Below are positions 9,839 to 22,536 of a DNA stretch of 64,000 bases, piece after piece. Origin of the DNA: Symsagittifera roscoffensis (Eukaryota; Xenacoelomorpha; Acoela; Convolutidae); the NCBI RefSeq assembly GCF_963678635.1, contig NC_087062.1, forward strand, positions 28,542,833 through 28,606,832, given 5' to 3'. Position numbers and translations under genes: made by a program. How positions within the stretch are numbered: position 1 is the first letter of the stretch; each line of letters starts with the position of its first letter. The notes beneath the pieces are model-generated. The model was given only the letters and a program-made list of their open reading frames with translations. It ran no database searches and was not told where the DNA came from.

Positions 9839-10484
9839 AGTGACTCTGAATCCATACTTTATGGGTGGATCCTCAATATCTTCAAATAAGCACATAATGG
9901 TATTCACAGGAACAGATCCCGAATACTCAGTAGAAGTCTATTTAAATGCAGTCACAGCAAAATTGATTTTAAAAATGGGAACTGAACCAGTAAAAACACC
10001 AAATCATCAGAATTGGATACATAGACGCACAGCTCTAATTCAAACTACACTTGATGGCGCAGCCCAAAATGGTTTTCAGTTTTACCTATAGATATTAAAT
10101 CACATTGGAAAAGATTCACACAAACATTTTCAAAAATGTTCGACTCCGAAAGAAACAAATAACACCAAAGAGTTTTATGCAATGAAATTCGCAGAATCCC
10201 AAACAAAACAATTAACAGTCACTAGTAAGAAAAACATCTTCCCAAAGTACACATGATTATAAGAATACAAAATGACAGAAGCATTAATGATGACTCTAGC
10301 ATCTCACTTACAAAAAACAGCCAAAAAAAAGAGAGCATCATATCCATCTTCAATTCGAGAACCCGATAAAGACTTCAGAAAACTAGCAGATAAACAAGAA
10401 CAAGCCAAAGTTACTATGAAATTGGAAGAAACAAAAAATTTAAATTTACAATATGTAAGTAACATCCAAACCACTCTTCCCTAA
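9839..10484 (+). pseudogene. gag: gag capsid domain (broken)
   Basis: The frame at 9840-10091 carries a capsid-like opening (VFTGTDPEYSVEVYLNAV), then a conserved WIHRRTALIQ helix region. The match continues in other frames through 10140-10484, where the frame starting 10272 gives a helical, lysine/glutamate-rich C-terminal capsid segment. Ty3/gypsy Gag capsids have this pattern: an F-G-D motif, two helical lobes, then a zinc knuckle. At least three frameshifts separate the pieces. Confidence 0.75.
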
Positions 10485-10549
10485 ATAAATAATATTCTTG
10501 ACTCTGACACTGAACTAGCTGAAAAATTCACTCAAATATTGAATATCTA

Positions 10550-11640
10550 ATTTTGAATGCGAATTTTAAAGGATAACCATCATTCAAAAAATAGTCTAAC
10601 TATTGCCGTAGATACGGACACAGCATTGCTGAATGTAGACAAAAACAACAAGATAATTAGAAAAAACCACAAAAACACAGAGAACAAAATAAATTATTTT
10701 AGCAATATATGGAAAAAGACCAAAATCTACCAAACAAAAACATTCACAGTAACAATAGCTCAGGAGATCCACTTCCTGACAGCTATAATGTCTCTACAAA
10801 ACATTCATCCTACAGATATAACTATCGTGGAAGATCTCCAGATCGAAGAAAATCACGTAATTTCTCATAAAAATCTATCAAACAGTCAAAACAACCAAAT
10901 CGAAATAGTTAATCAAGATCAACTCAAACAGAAGAATTTACTCAAATTATAACATGAATCGTTCAAGCTCAAACCCCCGAAATAGATATTCTTCAAACGA
11001 ACGTTCTAGAAACTCATCATACAATAGAAACAGAAACTATTCAAACAACAGAAACAGACAATATCAAAATAACAGATCACGAAACTATTCAAACAATAGA
11101 TCAAACTTTAAAAAATATCATAGTAGATTACGTGCCAATTCTCAAAATCGAAAATTAAAACATCCAAGTCGACAAAAAAATTTTTTCTCAATCAGCGCAC
11201 AGAAATAAAACACAATATCAAAACTCACAACAAAACTATAGAAGTTGTACACCTAAACATCAAAGACAAATTATCCGAGTACAATCAACTGAAGAAACTC
11301 AATCAGCCCATCCCGGTATTGATAACACAGAAACCACAGAATTACACCTCAGTCACGTAACGTGCAAATCCACAGACAATGAGAGCGAAACAGAAATTAT
11401 ACCTTCAATAAACATGTTTCAGATTGAAAATGAATACGAAACACCAAAAGGATCGAACTATTACCAAAATAATTATAACAATCTCCAAAACCCTGATAAT
11501 GTTCAAGAAATGATAGACTATACAGAACAAGAACTTAAAGGAAGTTCAAGCACAAAAAATATATATATCAAAACGCATCAAACAAAATACAACTACCCAA
11601 AGAAAACATATGGACAATACCACTTCTTTTAGAAAGTCCA
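10550..11640 (+). pseudogene. gag: gag nucleocapsid with damaged zinc knuckle and R/S/N-rich tail
   Basis: At about 10595-10642 one frame reads SNYCRRYGHSIAEC, a CX2CX4HX4C knuckle whose first cysteine has become serine. Downstream (10954-11208) come repeats of YSNNR-type arginine/asparagine-rich sequence, then an acidic stretch (11280-11632). This order (capsid, knuckle, basic low-complexity, acidic) suits gag running into pol. Confidence 0.65.
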
Positions 11641-11764
11641 AAAAGTAAAGATTTTCAATCACCAGACCTCGAAATTGTTTTGTTTTAAAAAAAACTCTGA
11701 AGCACAATCAAATATAATAAACGTTCCCACCTGAAACAAAATACAAACTTTACATCCAAAATTA

Positions 11765-12115
11765 TTACCCTTAAAAACCTCAAGCAAACTAGCTACAGCA
11801 CAAGGATCAAGCTTAACTAGTTTTGGAAAAATCCAACTATTCCTTATTCCTACTCGAACAATGGAACAAAATAAATTTTTAACCAAACCTATCAAACAAA
11901 CATTCAATATCACAGTTGAAAAACACAATAGTATTGGAATAACATTTATCACCAAATATATCCCTACTATTAAAATTTTAAATAGTAAAATACACATAAG
12001 AGATAAATGCACAAAAATAAAAAAATCATCACTTACATTTTTTCGAAGACTAAATAAAAAACCGCCTTTTTTCTCAAAAATTCACCTTTATATAACAAAG
12101 AACGAAAACACCTGA
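11765..12115 (+). pseudogene. pol: retropepsin-like protease remnant
   Basis: One frame is open from about 11765 to 12115. Its middle reads as the second half of a retroviral aspartic protease, with a G-I-x-FI motif where retropepsins have IIG or ILG followed by a hydrophobic strand. A catalytic DTG or DSG triad was not found; the region expected to hold it shows ATAQG instead. The assignment rests on position between nucleocapsid and RT and on the C-terminal strand pattern. Confidence 0.4.
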
Positions 12116-12343
12116 AACCATTAGCAGGATATGTATATAACTTATTAGTAAATCAACTCCATCAATATAACATGAAACAGAAAAAACAACGGCTATATAT
12201 GTCAGACGTTGAATTCAAGCCAATGGACAAATTTTTCCGAGTATCGATCTCATCCGTCAAACACACGAAAAACAAAAATTCAGATATAATTTCACTACAT
12301 ATACAATATTTCACCATACAAAATAACATTACCTCCTAGGTTA

Positions 12344-14036
12344 TTGCGACTTCTAGGTTTTTGCGAAACAAATGCAACAATCTCTCCCACATTAGAAGTA
12401 GCATATAGAGTAAATAATATTTTAAAATTATTAGATATATGTCAGTCAACAATTCTTAATGAAGAATTATCAATTAATATTATAATAAGTGATAACAAAC
12501 GAAACACTGACTGTTTTACAAAAACATCTGATTTCAAACAGACATTCCAAATATCAAAACACACCAAGGAACAACAAAAATTCCTCACAATGTTCAATGT
12601 TCAACACTCTCAATTTACGCAAAAAGAATTTGAACAACTAGCCAAACTAGTTATAAAATACCCAATGGTTTACGCCACATCTAAATTTGATGTTGGAAAA
12701 GTAAACTCATCACAACATCTACCTCACGCACCTGACGCAATTTTCAAAAAGCAACGAGCAAGTAAAGTCCCAATTTACTTGCAAGACAAAACAAATAGAT
12801 TACTAGATATTCTAGAACAATATGAAATTATTCTCCAGTAAATAAAGAAGAAAAACCGAAAGGAAACACATGTATAAATCCCGTTATTATTTTAACTGAA
12901 GGAGAGTCATTAGAAAATGTACTAGATGCAAGATATCTCAATTCACTCAATTCTCAATTCAATTGATTTCAATTCAGTCAACAATTCTTAATGAAGAATT
13001 ATCAATTAATATTATAATAAGTGATAACAAACGAAACACTGACTGTTTTACAGAAACATCTGATTTCAAACAGACATTCCAAATATCAAAACACACCAAG
13101 GAACAACAAAAATTCCTCACAATGTTCAATGTTCAACACTCTCAATTTACGCAAAAAGAATTTGAACAACTAGCCGAACTAGTTATAAAATACCCAATGG
13201 TTTACGCCACATCTAAATTTGATGTTGGAAAAGTAAACTCATCACAACATCTACCTCACAAACCTGACGCAATTTTCAAAAAGCAACGAGCAAGTAAAGT
13301 CCCAATTCACTTGCAAGACAAAACAAATAGATTACTAAATATTCTAGAACAATATGAAATTATTCTCCAGTAAATAAAGAAGAAAAACCGAAAGGAAACA
13401 CATTTATAAATCCCGTTATTATTTTAACTGAACGAGAGTCATTAGAAAATGTACTAGATGCAAGATATCTCAATTCACTCAATTCTCAATTCAATTGATG
13501 AATCTAATTGTAATTAGCCTATAGAACCATTTCAAATATTTCTCACAAAAATCAGGGGAAAATATTCCACAACCGCTGACATGAACAGTGCATACAACCA
13601 AATGCAACTAGATGAAAAATAGATACGCTTAACACAATTCTTCATTGAAACCAAATTTACGGATTTCATAGATATTTCCATAGGACCAGCAGCATTCTCA
13701 GCATTCATGAGTAAATTTTTTCGACCACTCATTCTCAGTAAAAAAGTAATAACATATTTAGACGATGTTTTCATGCAATCACAGACAAAAAACGAAATGT
13801 TTAATGTCTTAGAAAAAAATCATCAAATTTCACTAAAAGAAAACATGAAAGCAGCCCCGAATAAATCACATTTTTTTCTCACCCATGTAAAACTCCTTGG
13901 ACATATAATAGAAGAAAATATGATCAATCCAATAAAATTCCGCATAGACGCAATTATAAAGCTTCCACCTCCATCAAACAAAAAAATATCCGAGAATTTT
14001 TTGGAAAGCTCAATTTCTCAAGTAAATATATTATAA
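12344..14036 (+). pseudogene. pol: reverse transcriptase (broken, with 532-bp internal duplication)
   Basis: The N-terminal RT segment lies at 12344-12841 and is repeated at 12963-13373. The fingers/palm region follows at 13515-14036, with TADMNSAYNQM (motif A aspartate) near 13575 and YLDDVFMQS (catalytic motif C) at 13755. Both copies of the N-terminal segment break at the same one-base frameshift just after LEQYEI. There is a stop in the palm near 13620 and a deletion around 13660. The family is Ty3/gypsy RT. Confidence 0.9.
12443..13506 (+). repeat. 532-bp tandem duplication inside RT
   Basis: 12443-12974 and 12975-13506 are aligned base for base with eight differences over about 525 bp (about 1.5%). 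The duplicated unit includes the shared frameshift, so it arose after the element was already broken. Confidence 0.95.
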
Positions 14037-14089
14037 AATGCAACTATATTTAAGACCATTTTATAACATTCTCAGACAGCAAAATAATT

Positions 14090-14647
14090 TTGAATGGACA
14101 ACAGAACAATAAGAAAAGATTTGAAGAATTAAAAACACTTCTCACTGAACAAATATCAAACTGCCTTCCAGACCCAGATCAACCGTTTTACGCTATGTGC
14201 GACGCCTCAAATTTTGGCATCGGCGCAGCATTATTACAATCACACAATGGAACAAATAAGATAAATCTTATTTCAGCAAACTCAAGACTACTTACACAAG
14301 CTGAATTTAGACTTTCTACACATGTGAGAGAATGCACAGCTATAATTTACACTCTCACAGAATTTGAATTTTTAATACTTGGATCAAAACATCCGACCGT
14401 TCTTTTCACACACCATGAACCTATAATTTTTCTTTTTACACAGAAATCAAACCCAAACCATAGAGTTTACAGATTTCAATTAATTTTAATGAAATTGCCA
14501 AACCTACATATAAATTTGACAGCAGGAAAAAACCTTGCACTACCAGACACAGTTAGTAGAAACAAACCACCCGAATTATTATCAAGAGAAACAACAGTAG
14601 AATTACCAGAATGTAAGTTTTTCCATGCAAAAGATGACCAAAAATAG
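14090..14647 (+). pseudogene. pol: RNase H domain (open frame, part of broken pol)
   Basis: An uninterrupted 185-codon segment. YAMCDASNFGIGAALLQ carries the first catalytic aspartate of the Ty3/gypsy RNase H, and RECTAIIYTL carries the glutamate. The later connection-like part ends in a SRNKPPELL tether, as in gypsy pol between RNase H and integrase. The frame is open only by local luck: the RT before it and the integrase after it are both broken. Confidence 0.85.
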
Positions 14648-16222
14648 AATGCAAATATGCAGTAAAAACCGATATTGATCAAACACAAATGAATAACTTG
14701 AAACATTTTCCATTTTATTTGGATTGCCAAAATAATCACTACGAAGTAGACCTTTTAGGAAACTCTAGATTTAAACTAATACCATATTTATCATGGATCA
14801 AAAACAATACACAACAAAAACCATTTAAGCAAAAATTATACAGGACAGACATATTCCCAATACTTCAGATGTATCATAAATGGAAACGATACAAATTATA
14901 CTGAATGGCCAACAGATGTAAAACTTAACTAATAATATAAATTTATGAGGACCTCCAGATACCGATTCAAAATACACAATAAATCAAGTTTTAACCTTTA
15001 TGATCCCCTTGATAACATACCTCTCTCAAAGTTAGAAATCGAAAATATCTTTCTACCAAATACAGAGAAATTAACACTTGCTTAACTACAAAAAACCAAA
15101 AACTTGACCCACTCATTAGACAATTAAAGTCTTGGCACACCTATGAAACAAAACCCATAAAAGCAGATATCACGAGTCTAGACATACTCAAACTTCATCC
15201 AAAATTTTTACTTTCCAAATGCACCAATTTGTAATAAAGTATTATGCAATGATTGCATAACATGCCAATTAAATAAACCATACCCACATCAAAAGCAAAT
15301 AGCAGATAAACAAGATTTTAAAGGACAAAGTTTAAACTTTAACCACAGAATATCATTCGACACAAAAGGACCAATATCACCCTCTTCGGAAAGAAACTCA
15401 TATATAATGGTCAAAGTTGACGCATTCACACACTACGTACCACTTAACCCAGTGCCTCATTGTAATGCCTATTATGCATATACAACACTATATGAACACT
15501 GGATAGTGAAATTCGGATTACCAGAAATCCTTGTCACAGACAATGGCACCGTGTTCATTAATAATGAAATAATCACATTATGCCATCTATATAACATGAA
15601 ACACAAACCACGAACATCTCATGCCTCTTGAATTAATGGTTTTGTCGAAAGAATGAACCGTTCATTACAAGAATACTTCAGATGTATCATAAATGGAAAC
15701 GATACAAATTATACTGAATGGCCAACAGATGTAGGAGTATTCCCCTTAGCTTATAACTCACAGATTACAACAACCTTGGGACTATCACCCTATGAAAAGG
15801 TTTTTAATCAGAAGCCACGATTACCAATAATGTTCACAGCAAAATCCTCAAAAAACACACAAGGCTCCTGCCAACTCACAAAAGAATCAATTTGTTATAA
15901 TCTACCAATACACACACACACGATGAAGATAAATTTCATCATCCACAAATTTCGAAATAAGACTCCGGCGCACATACCGACCGGATTCACGATTCACACC
16001 AGCTACAATTTTAAAAATTGGAACTTGTGTCTTAATTCCAAATTTTGTAATACAAAAAGAATATCTAAAAAATTACAACCAATCCGAAAACGACCATTTC
16101 AAATTATTGACAAACCCACTGATGTAAGATATAAACTTAATGACTCAAATAAAAAGAAGTTGTTCAACACAGAAACAATCTTTTACCATACTACCCAAAA
16201 GAATACGCTCTTCGCAAACTAA
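14648..16222 (+). pseudogene. pol: integrase (broken) with D,D35E core
   Basis: A cysteine pair (CNDCITCQ) near 15235-15270 belongs to the zinc-binding N-terminal domain. The core has Asp at 15419 (KVDAFTHY), Asp at 15539 (VTDNGT) and Glu at 15647 (NGFVERMN); the last two are separated by exactly 35 residues. A TGA at 15629 interrupts the core. The C-terminal part (to 16222) has the basic PIRKRPFQIID motif of the GPY/F-type domain. A 61-bp piece of this core is copied at 14860-14920. Confidence 0.88.
14860..14920 (+). repeat. 61-bp exact copy of integrase sequence (pair with 15673-15733)
   Basis: The 61 bases here are identical to 15673-15733, 813 bp downstream, but the flanks differ. It sits in the tether/N-terminal integrase region, where it is out of place. 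It looks like a short template-switch or repair insertion. Confidence 0.9.
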
Positions 16223-17330
16223 CATAACTATACTCCTTTACATGAATTAAAATTGTTCATAACAACTCAGACAATAGTCAAAAACAAAAAATTGATATAA
16301 ATTGTTCACCACCAGTTTTAAAAACAAAAAATAACGAAAACACTCGACAAAAATCTGGAAAAACAAAAAATAAACGAATACCTCAAAAACGAAGAAAAAA
16401 ACAAAATTAGAAGAAAAGATTTTACCACAAGACATAAAAGAAAACTCTCAACACCGATAATCATCACGACTTCGAAATCAATCACGAAAAGATTATAAAA
16501 TCTTCCTTCCACAATCTAAAATTTAAAAGAAAGTTGAATTCCAAAAATCTCCTTCTAGTTAATTATCATTTTAAACCTTCAGAAATATATCAAATTATTT
16601 TTTTCTTTTCTATAAATTCGTGCTGACACCCTTGAACAACTGGTTCAACTTTAGCCAATCAAAAGCTATCTAAATATCACCTCATTCTGACACCACTTCT
16701 TTAGCCGACACTTTGCTTGCAGACTTCAAACATATATGTAACTGTAACTAAAGGACCTCCAGGTCAAAAATAAGCAACACGCTCATATTTGACAACCAGA
16801 ATAAACAAAATCTAAATATTACAACCCTCCCCTATAAACTGATACAAAAATCAACAATATTGTCCCAACTTACACTCCAAATTTCCCTTAAGGAAAAATA
16901 TTAAATTAGACTAAGACTTTTTTCATTAATATCAATCTTTTTTCAAAACATCACGATTTTCATTATAGATACTTTCGAATTATTTATTTTTCTCTGTGTA
17001 ATTTTTTGCAGTCTTTTCATAATTTCCTATTCACTCCACAAAACCTACCTCATCTTTGCAAAAAACCTTGACCACCTCCTCAGGTACGATAATTCAACAA
17101 CTATCTAAATTTTAAGACAGCTCATTAACAAGAAAGACATTTCTCTTCTTTTAGTAATTTTTTTTTCAAAATTCTGATTTCCCTAAACTGACAACATGCA
17201 AATAAATAAAGAAGGCAATGATAACGTTTGCATGCCACAATGATAATAATAATTTTCATAGAAGAATATTATAATCAACATAAACTTTCTTCATTGGTAA
17301 AAACTTTAAGGAACCTTTCAAAATTGCTAA
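16223..17330 (+). other. post-pol region without a clear gene
   Basis: The first 300 bp are lysine/asparagine-rich in the pol direction and could be a pol tail. The rest is AT-rich with many stops. The env message would be expected to start or splice around here, but no acceptor stands out. Confidence 0.4.
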
Positions 17331-17339
17331 TCAACAACC

Positions 17340-20300
17340 CACACAACAGTCCCCGCCGACTACAACATCCCAGGAATATCTAACAACACCAACATCCAGT
17401 CAGACAAGCCACCCTCAATCATCAACACGTATCTCAATTCAAGAAAACCCATATACATTTGAAGAAAGACATTCACTATTATCAGAATCTTCAGAACCTG
17501 TAGTTCGCCATGCACCCCTAAGCGAACCACAATACGAACCAACATTTAATACATACCCTCCTTTCAGCAAGACTTCAATAGAACAAGACATCCAAGTCAA
17601 AACCAAAACACATCCACAATAAATAGACAAACCATACATCCAAGACGAAATAGAAATTTTACAATCCCCAGAGTTCTTTTTAATATACCCTCATCACAAT
17701 TCCAAATCCCTTAGACCTTTCCAGCAGTACATTTCAAAGTAGCCCCCCCCACTATTTTAATCTAGCTCACAACAGAAAACTCCAAACATACCATCGGACT
17801 ACTTAGGATCAACCTCCACATCCAAACAATTTCGTGAAAATCCTTTTAAGCCCCCAACTTCAAACAACATCTCCCACATTGGATGGCACAAGCTTTCACT
17901 CAAGGTGGCCAAACTTGGTAAATGAACCAATAGAATTCTCATCAGAAACATTTTTGTGACTACCAGAAATCCTCTCACTCCCTTCAACCCCTTCCACAAG
18001 TCAGATATCAACAACGTTATTTCCTGCAAATTTTTCTACTTTCTAGCAATTCAGAAGATAGATTTAAGGAATATTTAACCAATAATACACCCCTACAATT
18101 AGATTGGACTACAATCGTAGCACCCCCTCCACTATTCGGCAAACACCTCGACAGTAACAGACTACATAACTGGGCACTCAATAGATTTCAATATAGACGC
18201 TACACTCATAAAGACATTCGGGAACACAACAAACAAATCCTTTTACAAGACAATTTAACAAATAAATTCGAAATAACAGTAAACCTAAACAATCTAGTAC
18301 ATCACCCTCTCCCTCTAGCTCCACAAAATGTAACAGCTCAATCATTACCTCCCCCATTTATCACAACAGAAACTATCTTTAAATACAATAGATATACAAA
18401 AAAGACACTTGGATACATTACATTCAATAATCCTTATTCAGGACTATTCTACACATGTGTTTTTTAATAATTTTTCTCTTCCAATCCTTGCCCCTTTTAC
18501 TTGTTCAGAAACAACAAATCACAAAAAACTTTCACCTCGAACAGGACCCCAAGATTTATTAGTCACACATTATGATTGCGAAGAAAACGAACAAAAAACA
18601 CTACATAAATACGCCATAAATCAAGTAACTCAATGCGAATTGAACCACAAGAAATTGAAACAACAAATATAGTAGCAACACTTTATTCAAAAGCTAGAGC
18701 TACAGCATTAACAGGATACAAGTTTAAAACAACATTCTCAGAGAAAAAGGTACATTGTTCTCAAGTCTCAAATATAAAAATAGAATTGTTCACGAATCTT
18801 TCTATCAAAGAAATATAGAAAGACTTTTACATCTTAGCCCTGAAAATTGTAAAAACGAACTTAAAAGATTAAACTTAACCACAAATAAAGGCACAAATCA
18901 AAAACTAGTGAATTTTCAAGTTTTTCCAGACTCTGCACACCAAGCGGAACTTGAAAGGTCACATAAAATTAGAGGACAAATACCCATTCCACGGCGCACG
19001 TGGACGACTAACTTATGATCTCCATGATAAACATTGAATACCACCAATTGGAGTTAACAACCCTTCTAATTGTAAAGCTGACACAAAAAAAAACAAAAGA
19101 ATTCAAGAAATGATGTTTTTTGATTGAAAAATCCAACTAGAAAAAGTACAATTAACGCGAAATTTAAAAGACGACACTATAATTTATCAAGGAATCCGAT
19201 TACTTTGTAAAAATGACCAAGGATATTGCAATCCAACAACAAAAACACAGCAACAATTGTTTGGTTCCCCGAAGACACATGTACCACCGTTCAAGTTGCA
19301 AAAATACACGCAAGCTTGATTAAATTTCATCAAAAATGATTTTTTTTAAACCATCCCTTATGCTGAAAAAAACCTGAAAAAATCAGACAAATCAATCAAC
19401 GTTTCAAAAATATTATATTATAGAAAAGTAACTAACACGTTTTCAAATCTACCCAGAAGCAGAACTCGCCTGTAAATAAAACACTTTATAAAACACAATA
19501 CGCTGAAATCCTTGTCGAATACGAAAAAAGTTTTGACATGAACACAGGAAATCTAATAATTATACCAGATATAATACATCATATTTCAAAAAACATTGAA
19601 AAATCATACATTTCAATAACATTTCTGAAAAATGCAGGAAGAACTGGTCGAAAACTTCGACCACAAGACAAAAGCAGTACACGCTTATAAGAACTATCAC
19701 TTATGAACAATGCCTATTTTGGTGCAATTCACTATGACATCCACTTAGATATGAAGTTAGATTACACAATAAGTAGAATTTTTTAAGAAAAGTCACTATC
19801 AGAACTAGAAACGCTTCATCACTTAAGTGAACTTGAACGAACACAAATGCTACAATCACTTGCACTTGCAGTCTTAGAAACAACTTTATGCAGAATATTT
19901 GCTATCAGGAATTAGATCAAATTTCATTGACTACAAAGGAAATATATTATGGTATTACACATGCACAAAAAATTATCACAATTATATGTATTTGAAGATA
20001 AAAGATGTTACAAAAAAATTCCCATATTCTACAAAAATATAGTACATTTTGTTGACACGCTTTTTAGAAGAACGTGTTTTTGGGATACAGCCGTCCCATG
20101 TGGATCTGAAAATAACCACAATTTTGTACAAATAAATCCCGATGAAGATAAAAATTATCTTCTCAGACCATACCCAACACTTATGCCACCTTTAAAAAAA
20201 TTTTCTCAGAAAGTACTAAAGCTATCGCTAAAAACCCAAATATAGGTCTACAATATATAGATTTATACTCCAGATCAGATATACAACATCATATCCGCAA

Positions 20301-20660
20301 ACAAAACTTTCAAAACCTCCTCACAAAAATGGACACAATGCAAAAGACAATCCATCGACCAAAATTTACGAAAACTTGCAGAAACCACAGGATTTTTAGA
20401 CATCTACACACAAGACTGCAGTGGATAATTTAAAGATATAAAAGATTACATTTATCCAAACGGAGGAAAATACCGTCCACAAAATATTTCCCTTATCATC
20501 ATCTTCGGTTTTGTAAACCTTAGAAATGAACTACTCGCCTTTCTAGGATGGCCCTACTACATTTTAGAAAGATTGACTATATTATATGCAATGTTTGATT
20601 TTTTGGATTTTTCTTTTCATTATTGACAACCAAGAAGACGAAACGTAAGAACAAATTATA
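17340..20660 (+). pseudogene. env: envelope-like glycoprotein region (broken)
   Basis: After pol comes a P/S/T-rich segment (17340-18360). Then several frame pieces carry a cysteine-bearing ectodomain: YDC and a following cysteine near 18570-18640, a coiled segment (18790-18960), a GYC...C region near 19215-19285, CYKKIP at about 20004, and a VPC with a nearby tyrosine-proline motif at 20090-20170. A hydrophobic stretch lies at about 20480-20640. Position after integrase, spaced cysteines and a late membrane segment suit an Env. The cysteine pattern recalls the gB-like (class III, chuvirus-type) glycoproteins captured by other insect and nematode LTR elements, but I could not run a profile search. 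It is disrupted by many stops and frameshifts and cannot be expressed as it stands. Confidence 0.55.
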
Positions 20661-20716
20661 GAACAACCACATACCACTAAATTTTATTCTCAGAACAACC
20701 ATCTTTTTAGCCCACG

Positions 20717-22455
20717 ATGAGCCACCAGATTGGATCCCTCAACTGTTCTCTTTCATACCCATCCAACTTCCAATGTCACTCCCAGATCTCCCCACTTTTT
20801 GATTTTCCTTCCTACCTTGAACCATCATATACTAACAATTCACCAAGCATGGACTCAGACAACGCTTCAACGAACACAATTTTTCACACCATTTCACATT
20901 TCAATAACTCTGATATTGAAACCCCCGATGAAATTGCATACTCCGAACCTAGCCCATCCACTTGTTCCTAACCCCCCTCTTAACCCATCCATACTCAAAT
21001 CACCGATGAACCTTCCTCAGCCCCCTTCCTCCTATACTGATGCAACCCCTATCTACTCCCCAATGACCAGCGACCCACCTGACCACTCTAGCCCCGTTGA
21101 CACCGAACTAGAAAACGAATTAGATAACTTCATAACCCTTCAACAACAACTACAACACCCTAACACACTAACCATTCATCACCTCTCACAGACCATACCT
21201 TCCTCAGAATCCTCCAACTCCCCATCCACTACTGGAGAAACCCGAGCCCAGCGAGTATTTAAACGAAAACTCCCCAATACTCCGTTCCCTTCTAATCTTC
21301 GAACAGCTCAGACCTTTATGAATCATCCACCTCATATTAACACAAAAGAATTTTTTCAAATATGTTCAGCGTTTTTTCCACAATACACTTACTATGACTC
21401 AAATCCTAACAATGAACAATCAAATTACGTTAACGAAAATGCGGTATTTCCCACACTTTCATGCACCTCATACTATCACTTCAGTAACCCATTATCACCC
21501 CACTATATAATAGTTCAGACGATAATGAACTATGTCAAACTAGGCTATATCATCTCACTACAGCACTTCACGAAAAACAGTTCACAACTATCGGATTAAA
21601 CCAAACACTAAATGGATTCACTGCACAAAAAGCTAATAGATTTTCAATTAACCACTTTGATCACGCCATTGCACGACCAATTGAAGATATCTTTTCAAAT
21701 GACGATAGTAACGCCTACCCCGACTAACTGAGAAATTTTTCATCAAATCCTTATATGTATTTACCATCAACTGCAGGAATAAAAAAATATGACCTTATTA
21801 TATCCGCAGCGCTTCGCGACACAAAAGCTTACGACTCTTATTTCAGTAAGTTTAACCATTTTTCATTAACCGTTAATTTCCTAACACCCAAAGAACGTGA
21901 CTTACACTGCTCACATCAAATTATGTTACGCACAAAACAAACTCACACATACAATTACTACAAACTCATACAACACCATTACACAACTAATACACCATCA
22001 AGACAGCCACAACATCGATTTCAATTTATTAACTCCAAATACACTTCACCATTCTTCTTAAACTTTACATATTGTATCAAAGTTACTAACATGCAAGGAA
22101 TCATTAGAAACTACGACCCTATCCGACAAATGTAAATATTCTGCCCACTAACCCGAACTTTTAATACTGATGAATCCCGCCCACTAATTGTCCCTCATGA
22201 ATATATACAGCCCGTTGAAATCCCAATCCTAGAATACATTCATAACATCAAATGTAATCATAAACTTTATAACCTAATTCAAAACACACCGCATGCGTTC
22301 TCACCAAGTAGTGAAGAACACAAGATCATCAAAACAATTGAGCTGCTTTGGCCACTACTGCAGACTAAATATATCACCCGCTGACTTGCTAAACTTCTAA
22401 CAACATCAAACGTCATTCACGATTTTTTCCAAATGGATTTTTTGCTGATGATTCA
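20717..22455 (+). pseudogene. ORF-X, unrecognised frame between env and 3' LTR (broken)
   Basis: Frame pieces at 20717-20971, about 20940-21599, 21600-21726 and 21755-22135, and on to about 22383, read as one protein of several hundred residues with a few frameshifts and stops. The N-terminal 150 residues are rich in Pro, Ser and Thr. Then comes a short basic cluster (RVFKRKLP), and the rest is an ordinary mixed domain with aromatic residues, rich in Tyr, His and Asn. No membrane segment or known motif was found. It ends at a good splice donor (GT at 22456). The length and composition argue for a real gene in the ancestor. I do not recognise the family. Confidence 0.5.
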
Positions 22456-22536
22456 GTAAGTATAATTACTTATTTTACACTAACAAACTCAAAACACAAC
22501 TAACCATTCCTGATAAATGTTTCACTTTCTTTTTAG
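22456..22536 (+). other. candidate 81-bp intron at the end of ORF-X
   Basis: The donor reads GTAAGTATAA, a CACTAAC branch-point-like motif lies about 55 bp before the 3' end, and the acceptor reads TTTCTTTTTAG. All three signals are near consensus, which is unusual in a decayed element. Confidence 0.55.

Noticed and set aside
11659-12012. 117-codon minus-strand frame
   Set aside because: Antisense to the protease remnant; composition typical of a shadow frame.
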